DNA of 64,000 nt from Diphasiastrum complanatum (GCA_029204225.1 MU832153.1:20604-84603), one strand, 5' to 3'. Counted from the first letter of the stretch, positions 1-11,800 are shown. Notes: generated by a model from the letters alone, not told the origin. Translations and numbers: made by a program.

Positions 1-2
1 GA

Positions 3-1082
3 TCTTGGAATTCAAGACTACATTGCTATCTTATTTCACTTTCTTTTGTTCAAAGTGAATATGATCCCACTCTTTACATTAAGTTTCATGATGTTGGTAT
101 TGTACTTTTACTCATTTATGTAGATGACATCATCATTAGTGGAAATAGTGTTGATGGTATTGAAAAAATCAAGATAGATCTATCCTTAGAGTCCAAGATG
201 GTAGATCTAGCTTGTCTTCACTTCATCTTAGGCATAGAAGTACTTAGAGGGTCTGATTTTATCTTTATAAGTCAAGTAAACTATGCTCAAAGTCTTTTGA
301 AGAAGTTTAAGATGGAAGTATGCAAAAGTGTTGACACACCAATGGAGCAGGATGTAAAAGTGCCAAATGAAGATGATGAAAGATCCTTCATGGACATCAC
401 TTTGTTTAGGCAACTTATAGGTTCCTTAATGTGGATCACTATAACTAGACCAGATCTTAGCTTTAGTGTATGTAGGTTGAGCCAATCCATGCAAAACCCA
501 TTGAATATCCATTGGAAAAAGGCTAAGAGGATTCTAAGATACATCTCGGGTACATTGGATTTTGGGATTCTATATAGAGGAGATGTGATTAACCTTCATG
601 CATTTAGTGATTCAGATTTTGCAGGGGACAAGAGGGATAGGAAATCAACAAGTGCCTATTCAACTTTCATAGGAGAAGGTGTGGATTCATGGCTTTCAAA
701 AAAGCAAGAAACTATATCTCTATCTTCAACCGAGGCCGAGTACAAAGCTTTGACAACCACTACAAAGGAGGTACTTTGGATCAAGAGATTTTTGGTGGAA
801 CTAAAGATCATGGATTCAGAGGAGGCACCAATCATCTACAATGACAATATATCAGCCCAACACCTTGCATCTAACCCAATGTTCCATGCAAGATCTAAGC
901 ACATTGAGATATGCCATCACTTTGTGAGAGAAATGGTGCAAGCCAAGGAGATTGCTTTGGAGCATGTTCCAAGCAATGAATGTGTAGCTGATCTACTTAC
1001 TAAACCACTTCAAAAGACACCTTTTATGAAGTTCAGATCATCACTTGGAGTGATTAGTAAAGCAATGATTGAACCAAGCTAG
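3..1082 (+). CDS. Copia A: reverse transcriptase C-terminus and RNase H (5' end cut by window)
   Basis: This is the end of a Ty1/Copia pol polyprotein, which copies element RNA into DNA. The frame is open from the window edge to the stop at 1080-1082, about 359 codons. The RT catalytic block YVDD lies near 117-128 (YVDDIIISGN). The Copia connection region follows (FILGIEV, SKYA-like block, TRPDLSFSV), then RNase H with SDSDFAGD, the signature SLSSTEAEYKAL, and ARSKHIEI near the end. I see no internal stop or frameshift, so this copy decayed less than Copia B just downstream. Gag, protease and integrase would lie left of the window. Family assignment is by motif; confidence in Copia is high, but whether the whole element is intact cannot be judged. 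Confidence 0.93.
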   Translation, partial: SWNSRLHCYLISLSFVQSEYDPTLYIKFHDVGIVLLLIYVDDIIISGNSVDGIEKIKIDLSLESKMVDLACLHFILGIEVLRGSDFIFISQVNYAQSLLKKFKMEVCKSVDTPMEQDVKVPNEDDERSFMDITLFRQLIGSLMWITITRPDLSFSVCRLSQSMQNPLNIHWKKAKRILRYISGTLDFGILYRGDVINLHAFSDSDFAGDKRDRKSTSAYSTFIGEGVDSWLSKKQETISLSSTEAEYKALTTTTKEVLWIKRFLVELKIMDSEEAPIIYNDNISAQHLASNPMFHARSKHIEICHHFVREMVQAKEIALEHVPSNECVADLLTKPLQKTPFMKFRSSLGVISKAMIEPS

Positions 1083-1096
1083 ATAGTGAGGAGGAG

Positions 1097-1780
1097 TGTT
1101 AAAAATTCACAATTCTAGCTTGACTAGTTTTGGTTATGACTTGTAAATAGTTAGATGGTCATGATGTGGCTTGTCACACGTGCAAAATAGCATAGGATTC
1201 CATTCATAAGGATGTTCTCAAATAGACCTAAGTGTTAGAACCTTTGGAATGAGTCCAAATTATGCTTAGATACAAGGGAGAAAAAATAGGAGCTATTTTC
1301 GGTAATTTTTGCATTGTTGAGGGATCTCCAAGATTCCAACCCTAACTTGGTAGGGATGAAAGATCCACCAAAATTAGCATTAGAGATAGGTTTAGGGCTA
1401 CTCATACCTTCCCAAAACCGTGATGGATCATGTATATATAGGTGATGATATCTCACCAAAATCAATCAAGCAATTTCATGTTTTTTCTCTCATAATGGTG
1501 CAATTGCTCTCTATGTTCATAATTGTTTGAGTACTTGTGATTACTAATGATTATAGGATTGAATGTAGGTCTGGTGTACAGTACTCAGACTGTGGGAGGC
1601 CGTACTTTCACACGTGTGAAGCCTTCTTCAAGGATTTGGGCCATTTAGTGAGGTTCAAGCATAGATTTTTGATGGATTTTGATGGTTCAACTTGTGCTAA
1701 TCTTATGAAATCATAATCTATTGTTTCTCTCATCATTTTAAGTGTTTTAGGTTCCTTATTTGCTGTAATTTTTACAATCA
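1097..1780 (+). repeat. 3' LTR of Copia A
   Basis: A purine-rich tract (gtgaggaggag, 1086-1096) follows the pol stop and is followed at once by TGTTAAAAATTC, the expected polypurine tract plus LTR start. A TATA-like stretch (tgtatatatagg) lies near 1430-1442, consistent with an LTR promoter. The right end is an estimate: TTTTTACA just before sequence belonging to Copia B. No 5' LTR is available for comparison. A short segment (ggccgtact, then cacacgtgtg) is shared with the LTR region of Copia B, so the two elements are related. Confidence 0.6.
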
Positions 1781-1788
1781 CTAGCAAG

Positions 1789-3673
1789 GTGATAGTGAGT
1801 AGGGATGTTATTTTTTATGAAGGACATGCTTGTGATTTGGATGATAATGCTACTAATCATCTTGATGCCAAGGATCATGCTAGGATGGAGGAGGAGCTTC
1901 CAAGTGAAGAAGAACTTGAGGATCCACCTCAAGATGCAAGAACTCCAAGAACTCCAAGAAGATCTACAAGGGCAAGATCCGAGCCATTGAGGCTCACCTA
2001 TGATGGTCAAGGTGATCAAAGGGAAGGCTCATCATCTTTCACATCTTATACCTTTCTTACTTCAATGTTAGATGAGCCAACATGCTATGAAGATGCTTGT
2101 AAGTCTAAAAGTTGGATGGATGCTATGCAAGTAGAGTATGATGCTCTTATTGAGAATCATACTTGGGATCTTGTGGATCTTCCTCAAGGGAAGAAACCTC
2201 TTGATTGCAAGTGGGTGTTTAGATTGAAGTATAATCAAGATGGATCGATAAGCAAGCATAAAGCTAGGCTTGTTGCCAAAGGTTTTTTTACAAACCAAAG
2301 GCATTGACTATGATGAGACTTTTGCTCCTGTGGCTAAGTTTGTTACTATCAGGTTGATCATTAGTCTTGCTACAACCTTCAATTGGGAGCTATTCCAACT
2401 TGACTTCACAAATGCATTCCTAAATGGTTATTTGGAGGAAGAGATCTACATGAGGCAACCCGAGGGCTTCATCAAGGCAAAGCATGAAGGAAAGGTGTGT
2501 TTTTTGAAGAAGAGCCTTTATGGGCTCAAGCAAGCACCTAGAGCTTGGTACTCTAGGCTAAACTCTTTTCTCATTTCCATCAATTTTGTAATGAGTGCCT
2601 ATGATCCATCATTGTATATAAGTTTTCATGATGGCATGATCATTATTCTTGTTTTGTATGTAGATGACATTATCTTGAGTGGTAATGATCTAGATGGAAT
2701 TAGAGATGTAAAAATTGCTTTAGCAAAAGAGTTTAAGATGGTAGATCTCGGCCTATTGAGCTTCATTCTTGGAATAGAGGTTATTAGAGGATGTGATTTT
2801 AGCTTCATTTGTCAATCTAAATATGCTACATCCATCCTAGATAGATTTGGAATGAAGAATTGTAAAGGCATTGAGACACCAATGGAGCAACATGTAAAAG
2901 CATCTATTGGTTGTGATGAAGCATCCTTTGAGGACATCACATTATATAGAAGGCTTATTGGCCCCTTGATCTATTTAACTATAACTAGACCTGATCTTAG
3001 TTATAGTGTTGGAAAGGTAAGCCAATTCATGCAAAGTCCTCTAGTTTCACATTGGAAGATGGCCAAAAGAGTTCTTAGATACATTTCATTCACTAAGAAT
3101 TTTGGTATTTTGTATAGAGGAACTAATCTTGGCTTGAGAGCCTATAGTGACTCGGATTTTGCAGGTGACAAAGTGGATAGAAGATCAACAAGTGCCTTTG
3201 CCACCTTTCTATGTGATGGAGTAGTATCATGGCTTTCCAAAAAGCAAGATACCATCTCCCTATCTTCCACAGAATCCGAATAAAAGGCCTTGACATCAAC
3301 ATGCAAGGAGGTCTTGTGGCTCAAAAGGCTATTGGTGGAGCTTCATGTCATGGAGGAGGAGATCCCTATCATCTATTGTGACAACCAATCAGCCCAATCA
3401 CTTGCAACTAATCCTACATTCCATGCAAGGAGCAAACACATCGAAATTGCTCATCATTTCGTGAGGGAAAAAGTGCAAGCTAAAGAGATCAAGCTCCAAC
3501 ACGTGCCATCATCAAGTTGCTTGGCTGATTTGTTTACTAAACCTTTACCTAAAGATTCATTTGTCAAGCTTAGATCTTCAGTTGGAGTTATTGATAAAAG
3601 CATTGTGATCTCCAAGGCTAGATTTGAGGAGGAGTGTGAAAAATTGCCTACATTGGCAAATCTAGCCATGTAG
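1789..3673 (+). pseudogene. Copia B: broken RT-RNase H, 5' truncated
   Basis: This is a second Copia pol fragment of the same family as Copia A. It starts in the integrase/RT linker (SRDVIFYEG) and continues through the RT entry block (DLPQGKKPLDCKWVF, KARLVAKGF), LKQAPRAWY, YVDDIILSGN, TRPDLSYSV and RNase H (SDSDFAGD, SLSSTES). Two breaks are visible. An extra T in a T7 run near 2283-2289 shifts the frame between VAKGF and QTKGIDYDETFAP. A TAA at 3281-3283 replaces the Tyr codon in the motif STESEYKAL. Reading resumes in the same frame (KEVLWLKRLLVEL, ARSKHIEIAHHF). No gag, protease or integrase core precedes it. It cannot make functional RT. Confidence 0.9.
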
Positions 3674-4170
3674 AATATTGTACATTTTGTGTTTGTTGGT
3701 TACTTGAATGGCCAAAGTGCCACTTGTACATATACACCTAAAGTAGGTTACCACGAGTCAAGAGGAGTGGTTGTGTCTATTTGGTAGTGAATCCTACTTT
3801 GTAGGATCTAGACCATGATTTATGATGAGATTTGTACCTACCATGCACCTACCAAGCATGACTCTTGGATCTAGGCTAGGGTTTTCACATTAGGGCAAGA
3901 AAGTGGAGTCTACTTCCGTATTACATGCTGGATTTTCACCTAACTTTGTAAAGGAAGTGTGTTTTACTATGTATTTCCATTCTCCATAGTGAGAAGATAG
4001 AAACTTTTTGGAGCCTCAAGGAGAAACTCGAGTTTCCTCTCATTGTATGGTGATTACTCTATTTTTCCAATGAAACCCAGCTTCGGCACTTTGTAAACAC
4101 TGTCTACAGGCCGTACTACAGCCTTATTTCCACACGTGTGGAGTTGGATTAGACTATTTGATCAATGCTT
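3635..4170 (+). repeat. 3' LTR of Copia B (right end uncertain)
   Basis: The tract tttgaggaggag is followed by TGTGAAAAATTGCC at 3635, the same polypurine-plus-LTR arrangement as in Copia A. The shared block (ggccgtacta, then cacacgtgtgg) occurs near 4112-4142. I could not fix the right boundary because no partner LTR is in the window. Confidence 0.5.
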
Positions 4171-4739
4171 TGATTGTCTCTACTTGTTTCCTATCAAGCT
4201 GCTAAACTAGATCTTGTTTTTTGATGACTAGTTTCTGATAGATTGTTTAACAAGCATACAATCACCTTGTGGATCATTCAAAGATCCATTTATGGTCTTT
4301 AGTACTGTACTTTTCACATTACTGACTCTCATACAAGGTTCACGATATGCCTCTTTGAAAATGAAGTCAAAATCTTTCAACTTCTGAATGAAAATGTCAT
4401 GCTTACTTCTAGCACACTCAATATGTACAAGTTTTGCCTTCATTTGGCCCAAAATAGTCAACCAATATATTTGACAATTTTTCACAGTTGAGCCGTATAT
4501 GATTGACACCAATGTCTTCTATTGATATTTCTTTGCTCTTTGGCATTTTCATATAACTTTATCCAAGGAAACAATTCTTTGGCATTGTATAACATGAATG
4601 TCCAAACATTGTCCCTCATTGAATAATTAAACCTCAAACAAGTACCATTTCATTATAGAACCTTACATTTGTTCCTCTCATCTTCGATGTCATTTTGTAG
4701 TCTTTTTGGTACAATACATCCTGTGGGCACGTGGTTCAT
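4171..4739. other. No recognisable gene
   Basis: I see no family motif here. A 94-codon open frame lies on the minus strand at 4228-4512, Lys/Ile-rich and with no signature I know. It may be a scrap of a mobile-element protein or chance. Confidence 0.5.
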
Positions 4740-5440
4740 AAGCAAGATACATCCTTGTGGCTACTATGACTATATGACCAAATGGGTCGAAGCTAGGGCA
4801 TTAAGGGTGGCTGACACAATTTTGATTGCCAAATTTTTATATGAAAATATCATTACTTATATCAAATTGAGATAGTAAGTGATCCGGGAACACATTTCTT
4901 GAACAATACTATCAAGATTTTGATGGAAGAGTTTTTAGTAGTCCATCAATTTAGTAACCCCTACTATCCAAGGGGTAATGAATAGGCCGAATTCTCCAAC
5001 AAGATTCTTTGCAGTATCCTGACAAAGACCGTGGAAGCCAATCATTCAAATTGGGAACACAAACTGCATGCAAGCATTCCGCACAACTTATAAAGACAAC
5101 ACCAATAATGCACCATTTCAAGGCTATGAACAAGATGTTGTGATGCCAATAAAATTCCTTATTCCATCACTATGTAATGTAGTTACATAAACATTGACTG
5201 ATAGCAAGTCTTTACAGCTATGACATAAAGCCAAGTTATGTGAAACGCGATTATTGGCAGTCCATGCAATGACAGCAAAAAAAGCGTGATGAAAGGCAGG
5301 TCACGACCGTAGATTGCATAAAAAGGATCTACATAGTGATGAATGGGTCCTAGTTCACAAAAGTAAGGTGATCAATAGAAAGTTAAAGTTCACGGACGAA
5401 GGGCCTTAACATATTGAGGAAATCATGTCATAAGGGATTG
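4740..5440 (+). pseudogene. Decayed Ty3/Gypsy integrase fragment
   Basis: Pieces of a Gypsy integrase can be read across several frames. In order they are YDYMTKWVEA and KFLYENIIT from the catalytic core (4763-4860), a block resembling SDPGTHFLN (4878-4905), a stretch like NPYYPRGN (about 4956-4980), and near 5350-5400 the C-terminal block KLKFTDEGP. The same order and wording occur in the integrase of Gypsy F (23600-24285), so this is an older member of that lineage. Stops and frameshifts are frequent; RT and LTRs are not recognisable nearby. It is a fossil with no coding capacity. Confidence 0.75.
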
Positions 5441-7186
5441 TGAAATTAACAATGTTATATCGAACGTGTAAGGGAAAGCTCCTCAAGATCCTGCTTAGAA
5501 GTCAAACACATGAGAACACACTATGGAGCAAAACCGGCCAACCAAGTAGAAGCAACCGATCAATCGCCATAAGCTTCACCCCTGAGCCAAGGAATAGGAA
5601 GCAAGAGTAGAGTTCAAGAGAAACTAACAATGAATCACCAAAATTATGATGGAGTAGAAAGAGTTTCTATTAGTCTTTATAGACCCAAAACCCCTTTTTG
5701 CATGTGCCCATGCAAGGCCTAAACTCCCAAAAGTGTTTTTTTGTTGCTATTGATACTCTACACATGCATTAACAGTCCTCAATCCATGTGCTAACTATGA
5801 AAATTTGTTAACTAGTTAAGTTGTCTAATTTGGCAATTTGGAGGCCAAAGTGAATTTACAACTTAGAGATACATTTCTTTATGTCAATAAGACCAAAAAT
5901 AGTATCCTTACTATTTCTAACAAGTATATAGGTGGATTAGGTCAAATTTGTACCTACTCTAATTGGCTAGCAAAGATACATTGAATCTAGTCATGTTAGA
6001 TCTAGGTTTTGGTAAAGATCTAGAATCTTTCATAAGTTGATAAGCTTGTGTAAGAACATCCAAATAGGGCAATAGGATATATAAATAGGCTAAAAGAGTG
6101 GGAGAAATTCATATCTCTCATTCTTCTCTCATTCATTCTTATGGAAAATATCTCTTTGGGTTTCTACATCATCTTTTGCATCTTGGTGGTGATATAGTGA
6201 ATTCTTGTGTGTATAATGTTATTTTTCATATGTATACGGATCCACAAGTGTGAGTACTATTATTTTGTATGGACAGGAATAGACAACTATCATATCTAAG
6301 TGTTTATGACATTTTTCATCTTCTATGTGTAGTTGATGCATGATTTCTACATTTGTAATGAAACTAGATGTGCTCTCTAAATTTGCCAAAGATCAAGGGT
6401 CAATATAATTAGGTCATTTGGATCTGATTTTTTCATACTAACTCCACTTAGTGTGTATGGGCCTCACAAGGTTATTAATTACATTATTGGCCTCATTTGG
6501 AATAACGTGGGATTACCAATAATCTTGAGTATTGGAGTATTGTGTATCCAAATCTATTTGATTTGAAATTTTTTTCTCTCTTTTTGAGAAAACTTATAAG
6601 GCTGTCTCGAGATAGGTTGAATTCTTGGAGTTAACTCTATCTTGTGGTCTAGTGCTGACCTAGACTGTGGTAAACCATGAGGTAATTTCAATGGATTAGC
6701 ATCTTTAAATTTACTTTATGATCTGATTTATCATTGCTTGTTCATGATCTAAATTTAATGAGATAAGAATTATTGAAAATTCACAACTATTTAGAGACAT
6801 ATCAAAAACATCCATGCATTAGAGAAAATATGGGCCCAAAGAGGGCCCTATAAGAAATGCCATGTAGGAGAGAGAAAAATAACTATAAAGTAACTATAAT
6901 ATCATTTTCTAACTTCTTTACGCATTTGCCCGCACTATTTTCCATGTAAATGAATGCACCTTGGTTTAGTCACATCAAACTTCACTGGTGTTTAACCACA
7001 GTTAAAATATAATTATTCAAAATGCTGAAATATTCCCTCCCAATAGTTGGGAACACTCAAAAATTTGAATCAGGAGTGACATTTCTGAAAAAAAACCTAC
7101 ACCATCTCTTTCTCCAGCAGAGTCGTTAGCGCCATCTCCAGATTTGTTATTGTCATTGTGTTGTTTGTTACTATACTACTATACTG
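5441..7186. other. No gene recognised; one LTR-like promoter motif
   Basis: I see no convincing coding region. A TATA-like sequence (tatataaata, 6078-6087) followed by pyrimidine-rich sequence resembles the promoter part of the Copia LTRs elsewhere in the window, so a solo LTR is possible. I could not find its ends. Confidence 0.4.
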
Positions 7187-7629
7187 ATGACAAAGCTTTA
7201 TCATCTTCATGTGGATCTGTCACCAGAATATGCTCCGCTCAGGACGAGAAATTCAAAGCAACCCAAATTGTCAACTTCTGATATGGTCCGATATAGGGAG
7301 GAAAAGCTAAAACATGTACATTTATGGTCATCAAGAACACTGTATCCTATTGATCCATGTTCATTGCAACATCCAGATTTTCATTCGGTGAGTCGGTTAA
7401 TAATCTATATGTGTCATGGTAAAAATGGCCTTTTGGGTTACTGTGAGAATTTGATCCTCTATGGGAATGCACATTCAATGCAAACAATACATTATTTGGA
7501 AGAGGAATCAAGAAAAATATCAAAGGAGTGCAAAGGCCAAAGCAACAAGAGGAAAAGACTAGTAAACAAGGATATATGTGATCTATCATCCAGAGGAGGT
7601 CATAGAAAAAGACGAATCCGTGCATTCAA
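7187..7629 (+). CDS. Unrecognised basic-tailed ORF at the left edge of the novel gene cluster
   Basis: I do not recognise this reading frame. It starts at the first ATG (7187) and is open for about 147 codons. The C-terminal third is strongly basic (NKRKRLVNK, GGHRKRRIR), like a nuclear-localisation or nucleic-acid-binding tail. It ends at a strong splice-donor match (ttcaa|gtaagtt at 7630), so it could be the first exon of the gene downstream. However, joining it to the best acceptor before 7804 (cacatcag) gives a frame mismatch, so that link needs another exon or a frameshift. It may also be chance. Confidence 0.35.
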
Positions 7630-8477
7630 GTAAGTTATAGCTTATTTGGTATTGAATATTGCTTGAACTTTTTGATTCATTCATAATCACTAATTTTGTT
7701 ATTTATTCATTTCAACTTTCTGTAGATTTGTTTATTATATACTGCTGTGAAATATTGTGAGTGTCTTAATTTCTATTTGACATTTTCATGAACATTATGT
7801 TTGCAATGCACATCAGCATTGGTTGTTGAAGACCATTTGGTTGATGAGATTTCAATTGGAAACTCACTAGGCTCTATCTTGACTTCTAAATCTATGAAAT
7901 CAATGTTAAATAATAACAAAATGAAAAAGATTAAGGCTTCAGTTACTGATAGCATTATGGATGAAGTTGAAGAAATATTAGACACTTATTGCTTCAGGGG
8001 GCATGTGACTTTTCTAGCATCAGTAGGAAAGAATATGCAACAATGTTTAAGATGATAGAGGCATTTGCATAGGTGAATATTAAAAAGTTTCCAATCCCAC
8101 GACCATTTCATCTTCTAAAAAAAAAAGACATGTTAAACCATGGTATGCAGACAATAGTTGGTAATCCATCTCATATCAATGAAGTGTGTTGCTCAAAAGG
8201 AGAAAGTCTAGCATATAACAATTCCAACAATTTATTTATTGACATTAATCAGTTATTAACATTCATCATAAATTTTTACGGTATTACAAATGAGAATGTC
8301 AATAACAAGTTGATAGTTGTTATCAAGTTAGATGAGTCTGAAATTATAAAAGGACAAAAAATGAAAAGAGTCAATCTCACAATCATGAATGGAGCACTTT
8401 CAAATTCAGAAGACTCAGAAGGCCTCAATTTCAGTGTTCAATCATAAAATGATATCTGGTGGTTGGCAACATTTCAA

Positions 8478-8594
8478 GTAGAGTAGTTCCTTTGCATAAT
8501 AAATAAGGATAATCATTTGAATATGAAATTAATATCTAAAATCTTCTCCATGTTAATATTATGAGGCTAATCACATTTTTGTATTCTCTTATAG
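8478..8594 (+). other. Intron 1 of the + strand novel gene
   Basis: The donor caa|gtagag and acceptor ctcttatag|gtg give a phase-0 join (ATFQ to VLKEDH). The intron is AT-rich and 117 bases long. Its presence shows that the copy arose from DNA, not from reverse-transcribed mRNA. Confidence 0.6.
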
Positions 8595-9407
8595 GTGCTG
8601 AAAGAGGACCATAACATTCTCTCATAGATATTTAATAGAACATCATATCCTGTCACCATAAAAAATCACATGGAGGGAGTTCCACTCAATATTTCTGGAA
8701 TTGGCACTCTCAAAATTGAATGGCATTTAGCAAGAGATCTGAAGACATTAAAATGTATGTTCAATGTATCTCATGGCACTAATTCTAAACACCCTTGTTT
8801 GTACTGCATGAAAACAACAAAAGACATGACAAGGAGTACAAGAATATCAAGAGATCGAGAAGATTCTAATTGGAAACCTGTACTATTGATTCATCTATGA
8901 AGTGTTCATATCTGTACATTGCATGCGGAGTTGTGTATTATAGAAAAAATAATATATCTTCACATCTTGTTTGCATGGAATTCCGAGCCAAAGGCCTCAA
9001 CGAAGGAAGCTATTTCCAGATTAGAGGATGTGTTGTCCAAAGCAGGCTTACATAAAGGCCACGTTAAAATAAAAAAAGATGACAAGCTATTAGGTAAAAC
9101 AGGAAATATTCCATGCAAGCCGAGCATTGGAGGATCTAAAGCTCGAAGATTTCTATCAAATTATTCTGGCAAACAATCTAAGATTCAATACACGGTTTGG
9201 AAAGAAATTATTGCAGCAACTCAAGATTTCGAAGAAGAAGGTTCTACTCGTATACACAAAGTAGAAGTTTGGAAAAAGTTAGACAACATGGTGAAATACT
9301 TGAGAAAAGATAAATTTTCAAATACTCAAATGATACAGAAAACAACCAATGAATTTGTGGATGCAGTTCAAAGTGCATGGGGTGTTGATTATATGACACA
9401 TTATATG

Positions 9408-9501
9408 GTAAGATTTTGATTTTACACTACAATAGACAAATATGTACAATTAAATTAGATACTTTTGGTACTGATTTAGATTATGTTTTTATGACATGTA
9501 G
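9408..9501 (+). other. Intron 2 of the + strand novel gene
   Basis: The donor tatatg|gtaaga and acceptor gacatgtag|cac join THYM to HILRHHLTFF in phase 0. The sequence between has stops in the frame of both exons. Length 94 bases. Confidence 0.65.
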
Positions 9502-9846
9502 CACATATTACGACATCATTTGACATTCTTTGCAAGAAATAGTGGAAGTCTTAGCATATGGTCATTGCAAGGAATGGAAAAATCTCATTGGCAAGCAAGA
9601 GCGGCATTTCATAAAAGTACACAACATGGCGGGACTACCACAAAAAACAGCTATATACTGCAACTTTTCCAATGGTTTTACAGAAGAATCCAAATTCGTC
9701 ATAATACAAAATCGATGGATTATAAAAATTTCAAAAAGCATGCAAATTTATACAAGCCAGTAGGACACAATAAAATTTTGTATATTAAATAAAAATATTT
9801 TACAAAGTACAATTCAGCAGTATCTAATCTGCTTCTGATTTTTTTT

Positions 9847-11337
9847 TCAATGAAAGTTGCAACTTAGAATCATGCAGCAATTTTTTTCTTTTGTATGGAT
9901 CAATAGCTCATAGTTTTCATGCTTACTCAGATCAACGTAAGCAACATACACTACAAAATGAGATGATCTAAGCATAGAATTCATTGGTCCATATCCTAAA
10001 ATTTTAACCACAATAGTTTTCTTTACAAAATTTATTTTATGCACCTTATTGAATTTATGTCCTCCAAGAAAATGAGACAGTGCCTTGATTGTCATAATCA
10101 TAGTTTCACCATGTTGATGAAACTTTGAATGGACAACACTTATCTCATTATTCTTGAAGGACTTCAGATAGTGCCCTAGTGCATGATCTCTTGAAAATTC
10201 TCCAGCAGAAGATCTCTGCCCTCCTCGACGAATTGCAAAATCATCAAGGAAAATTGTTTCCTGAAATGATAAAAAAAAAAAAAAGTAAGCTCTAGTATAT
10301 AATCTGACATAACAAATCTACTAGTACTTGATAAGAGACAAAAACTTACGCATTCGGCTTTGTCTTCTCTGATTACTGTCTCTCCATCAATATTACGTCC
10401 ACCTTTCGATGTCAATATTGTTGGTGAATAGACAGTTGGCTGTGGAAAACCAAGTTGACTTTGGATTCTAAGAAACTCCTTCTCATAAGGTAGATCATCT
10501 TCTTTGTTGCGCATTTCCTCCACAACCATTTTCAAGCAATCTTTCCCTGAATAAAACTTATCATTATGTACATCATCAACACCAAGGAGAAGATCATTAG
10601 CATCAAAATCAATTATATCCGAAAATTCATCAAGCTCTTTGTTCAAAATGCAAAGAGTCTCAACTTCAATGAAGTCGAAAAGATCCGATATATCCGATAT
10701 TGTCAAAAAGAAATTATTATCTATATTATAAGTAGGCAAAGTGATCAAAGATTTATCAGAAGTAGAAAGGGTAGTGGGTGTTCTAGGGCCTATAGAAGTA
10801 GCCCTATTTCGAGCAGGATCAAAATCAGAACAATCAGACACTCGTATCAATAAAAAAAGTATCTATATCTACAATCTTTGACTTTTCAGACTTTGTACCA
10901 CTAGAAGAAGCTGCTTCAGAAGTGGAGGGCACAGCCTTTGAATCGTTAGAAATATTTAACAAAAGGGCAAAAAACAAAAACAGACTGAAAATCGACAAAT
11001 CTACATTTTTTATTATGAATTGGGCACTCATCTACAGACTTCAAATCATTATGTAACTTGGTAAACATTCTGTCAAGCTTAGCTTTATAGATATGCTTGT
11101 CAAGTGCCACCAAGTCCTAATAATGAATCATGTCCTTGTTCTGAGATCTGAATAGCGGAGTACTGAGCAGGGACTTAAATCTGAGATATATCTTAAAAAA
11201 TGCCTCCACATCAGGGCCCTTAGTTATAGAAGGTAGAATAAAAAGAAAAAGAGATAAAGAGATTTGAAATAGTCCAACCTATCAGTAATACCAAATTCAT
11301 TAAAAAAAGAAAGCAGACTGGATTCAAAATTAGACAT
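9847..11337 (-). pseudogene. Unrecognised - strand gene with one intron, convergent with the + strand gene
   Basis: On the minus strand a protein-like frame starts at an ATG at 11337 (MSNFESSLLSFFNEFG). It continues in pieces (DVEAFFKIYLRFKSLL near 11209-11156; LDRMFTKLHNDLKS near 11080-11039; a Ser-rich stretch near 10900). It is then well preserved from 10850 to 9847. The preserved part has an intron at 10261-10349 (donor tgc|gtaagt, acceptor atttcag|gaa). This joins two frames in phase 0 into about 304 codons, running from an acidic region (DEFSDIIDFDAND) to FLDDFAIRRGGQRS and LSHFLGGHKFNKVHK. Breaks: nonsense codons in the upstream part and a shift at a T7 run near 10852-10858. I do not recognise the protein. 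Its stop lies 55 bases from that of the + strand gene, a tail-to-tail layout common in compact mobile elements. Confidence 0.55.
10261..10349 (-). other. Intron of the - strand unrecognised gene
   Basis: Read on the minus strand, the donor is GTAAGT at 10349 and the acceptor ends at 10261 after a long T tract (TTTCAG). The join is phase 0 and removes a stop-free but T-rich 89-base segment. The strong sites and the exact frame continuity argue that this was once a real spliced gene. Confidence 0.7.
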
Positions 11338-11800
11338 TTTAAATAAAAATAACAGAACTAAAATTTCAAATATCGCTCTCAGGCGCAAACCGTAGGTCAA
11401 ACAAGCACGCTAAGACAACGTGCGCTCGAGAAAGATATTTGAAGTTGGAGTATCGGATCCGAGTATAAGAACACCGAGCAGAATAGAAAAGGGATGCAAA
11501 GCGTGCTTGAATACGATACCGGACGATGCAGTATCGAATCCAGGTGCATAATAGTCAACGAAAGGTAATGAGAGCAAGCAGCGCGCTTGAAATCGATATC
11601 CAGCAAAGCAATCGTAAATTTGCGTGAAAATTCGAGCCGAAAAAAACCTATTTATAAAAAAAAATCACACGTGTGGAGGAGTGGCGAAGGAACACGTGTC
11701 GACATGTGATTGGTCAAAATAAATGTGTCGTACCTAGAATGATTGATCTGACATCTGTCACGTGCGAGAATGACACGCGTCGATAACGGATTCGCACATG
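11338..11800. promoter_or_regulatory. Putative bidirectional promoter between the - strand gene and the H3-like gene
   Basis: This 463-base gap separates two divergent start codons (11337 on -, 11801 on +). A TATA-box match (tatttataaa, 11649-11658) lies about 143 bases before the + start codon, after an A-rich run. No obvious TATA faces the other way. The assignment rests on position and on that one motif. Confidence 0.4.

Larger units (their letters stand above)
7801..9792 (+). pseudogene. Intron-containing gene of an uncharacterised, probably mobile-element-linked family
   Basis: A protein can be followed over four exon-like blocks. Blocks in order: EYATMFKMIEAFA (about 8028-8069), NIKKFPIPRPFHLL (8074-8117), VVIKLDESEIIKGQ (about 8318-8358), FSVQS then NDIWWLATFQ (8433-8477), NHMEGVPLNISG and the CxxC block HPCLYCM (8664-8811), CTLHAELCIIEKI (8919-8956), THYM (9396-9407) and GMEKSHWQARAAFH (9571-9612). 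Two introns have good consensus and keep phase: 8478-8594 (gtagag to ttatag) and 9408-9501 (gtaaga to catgtag). In-frame stops at 8070, 8445, 8625 and 8898 (the last probably CGA to TGA) disable it. I recall similar blocks in anonymous proteins of many eukaryotes, often in repeats, but cannot name the family or the reaction. The conserved Cys pair could bind zinc. Confidence 0.6.

Noticed and set aside
4228-4512. 94-codon - strand frame as a gene
   Set aside because: No recognised motif, no neighbouring coding signal and alternative start only; kept as part of a gene-free stretch.
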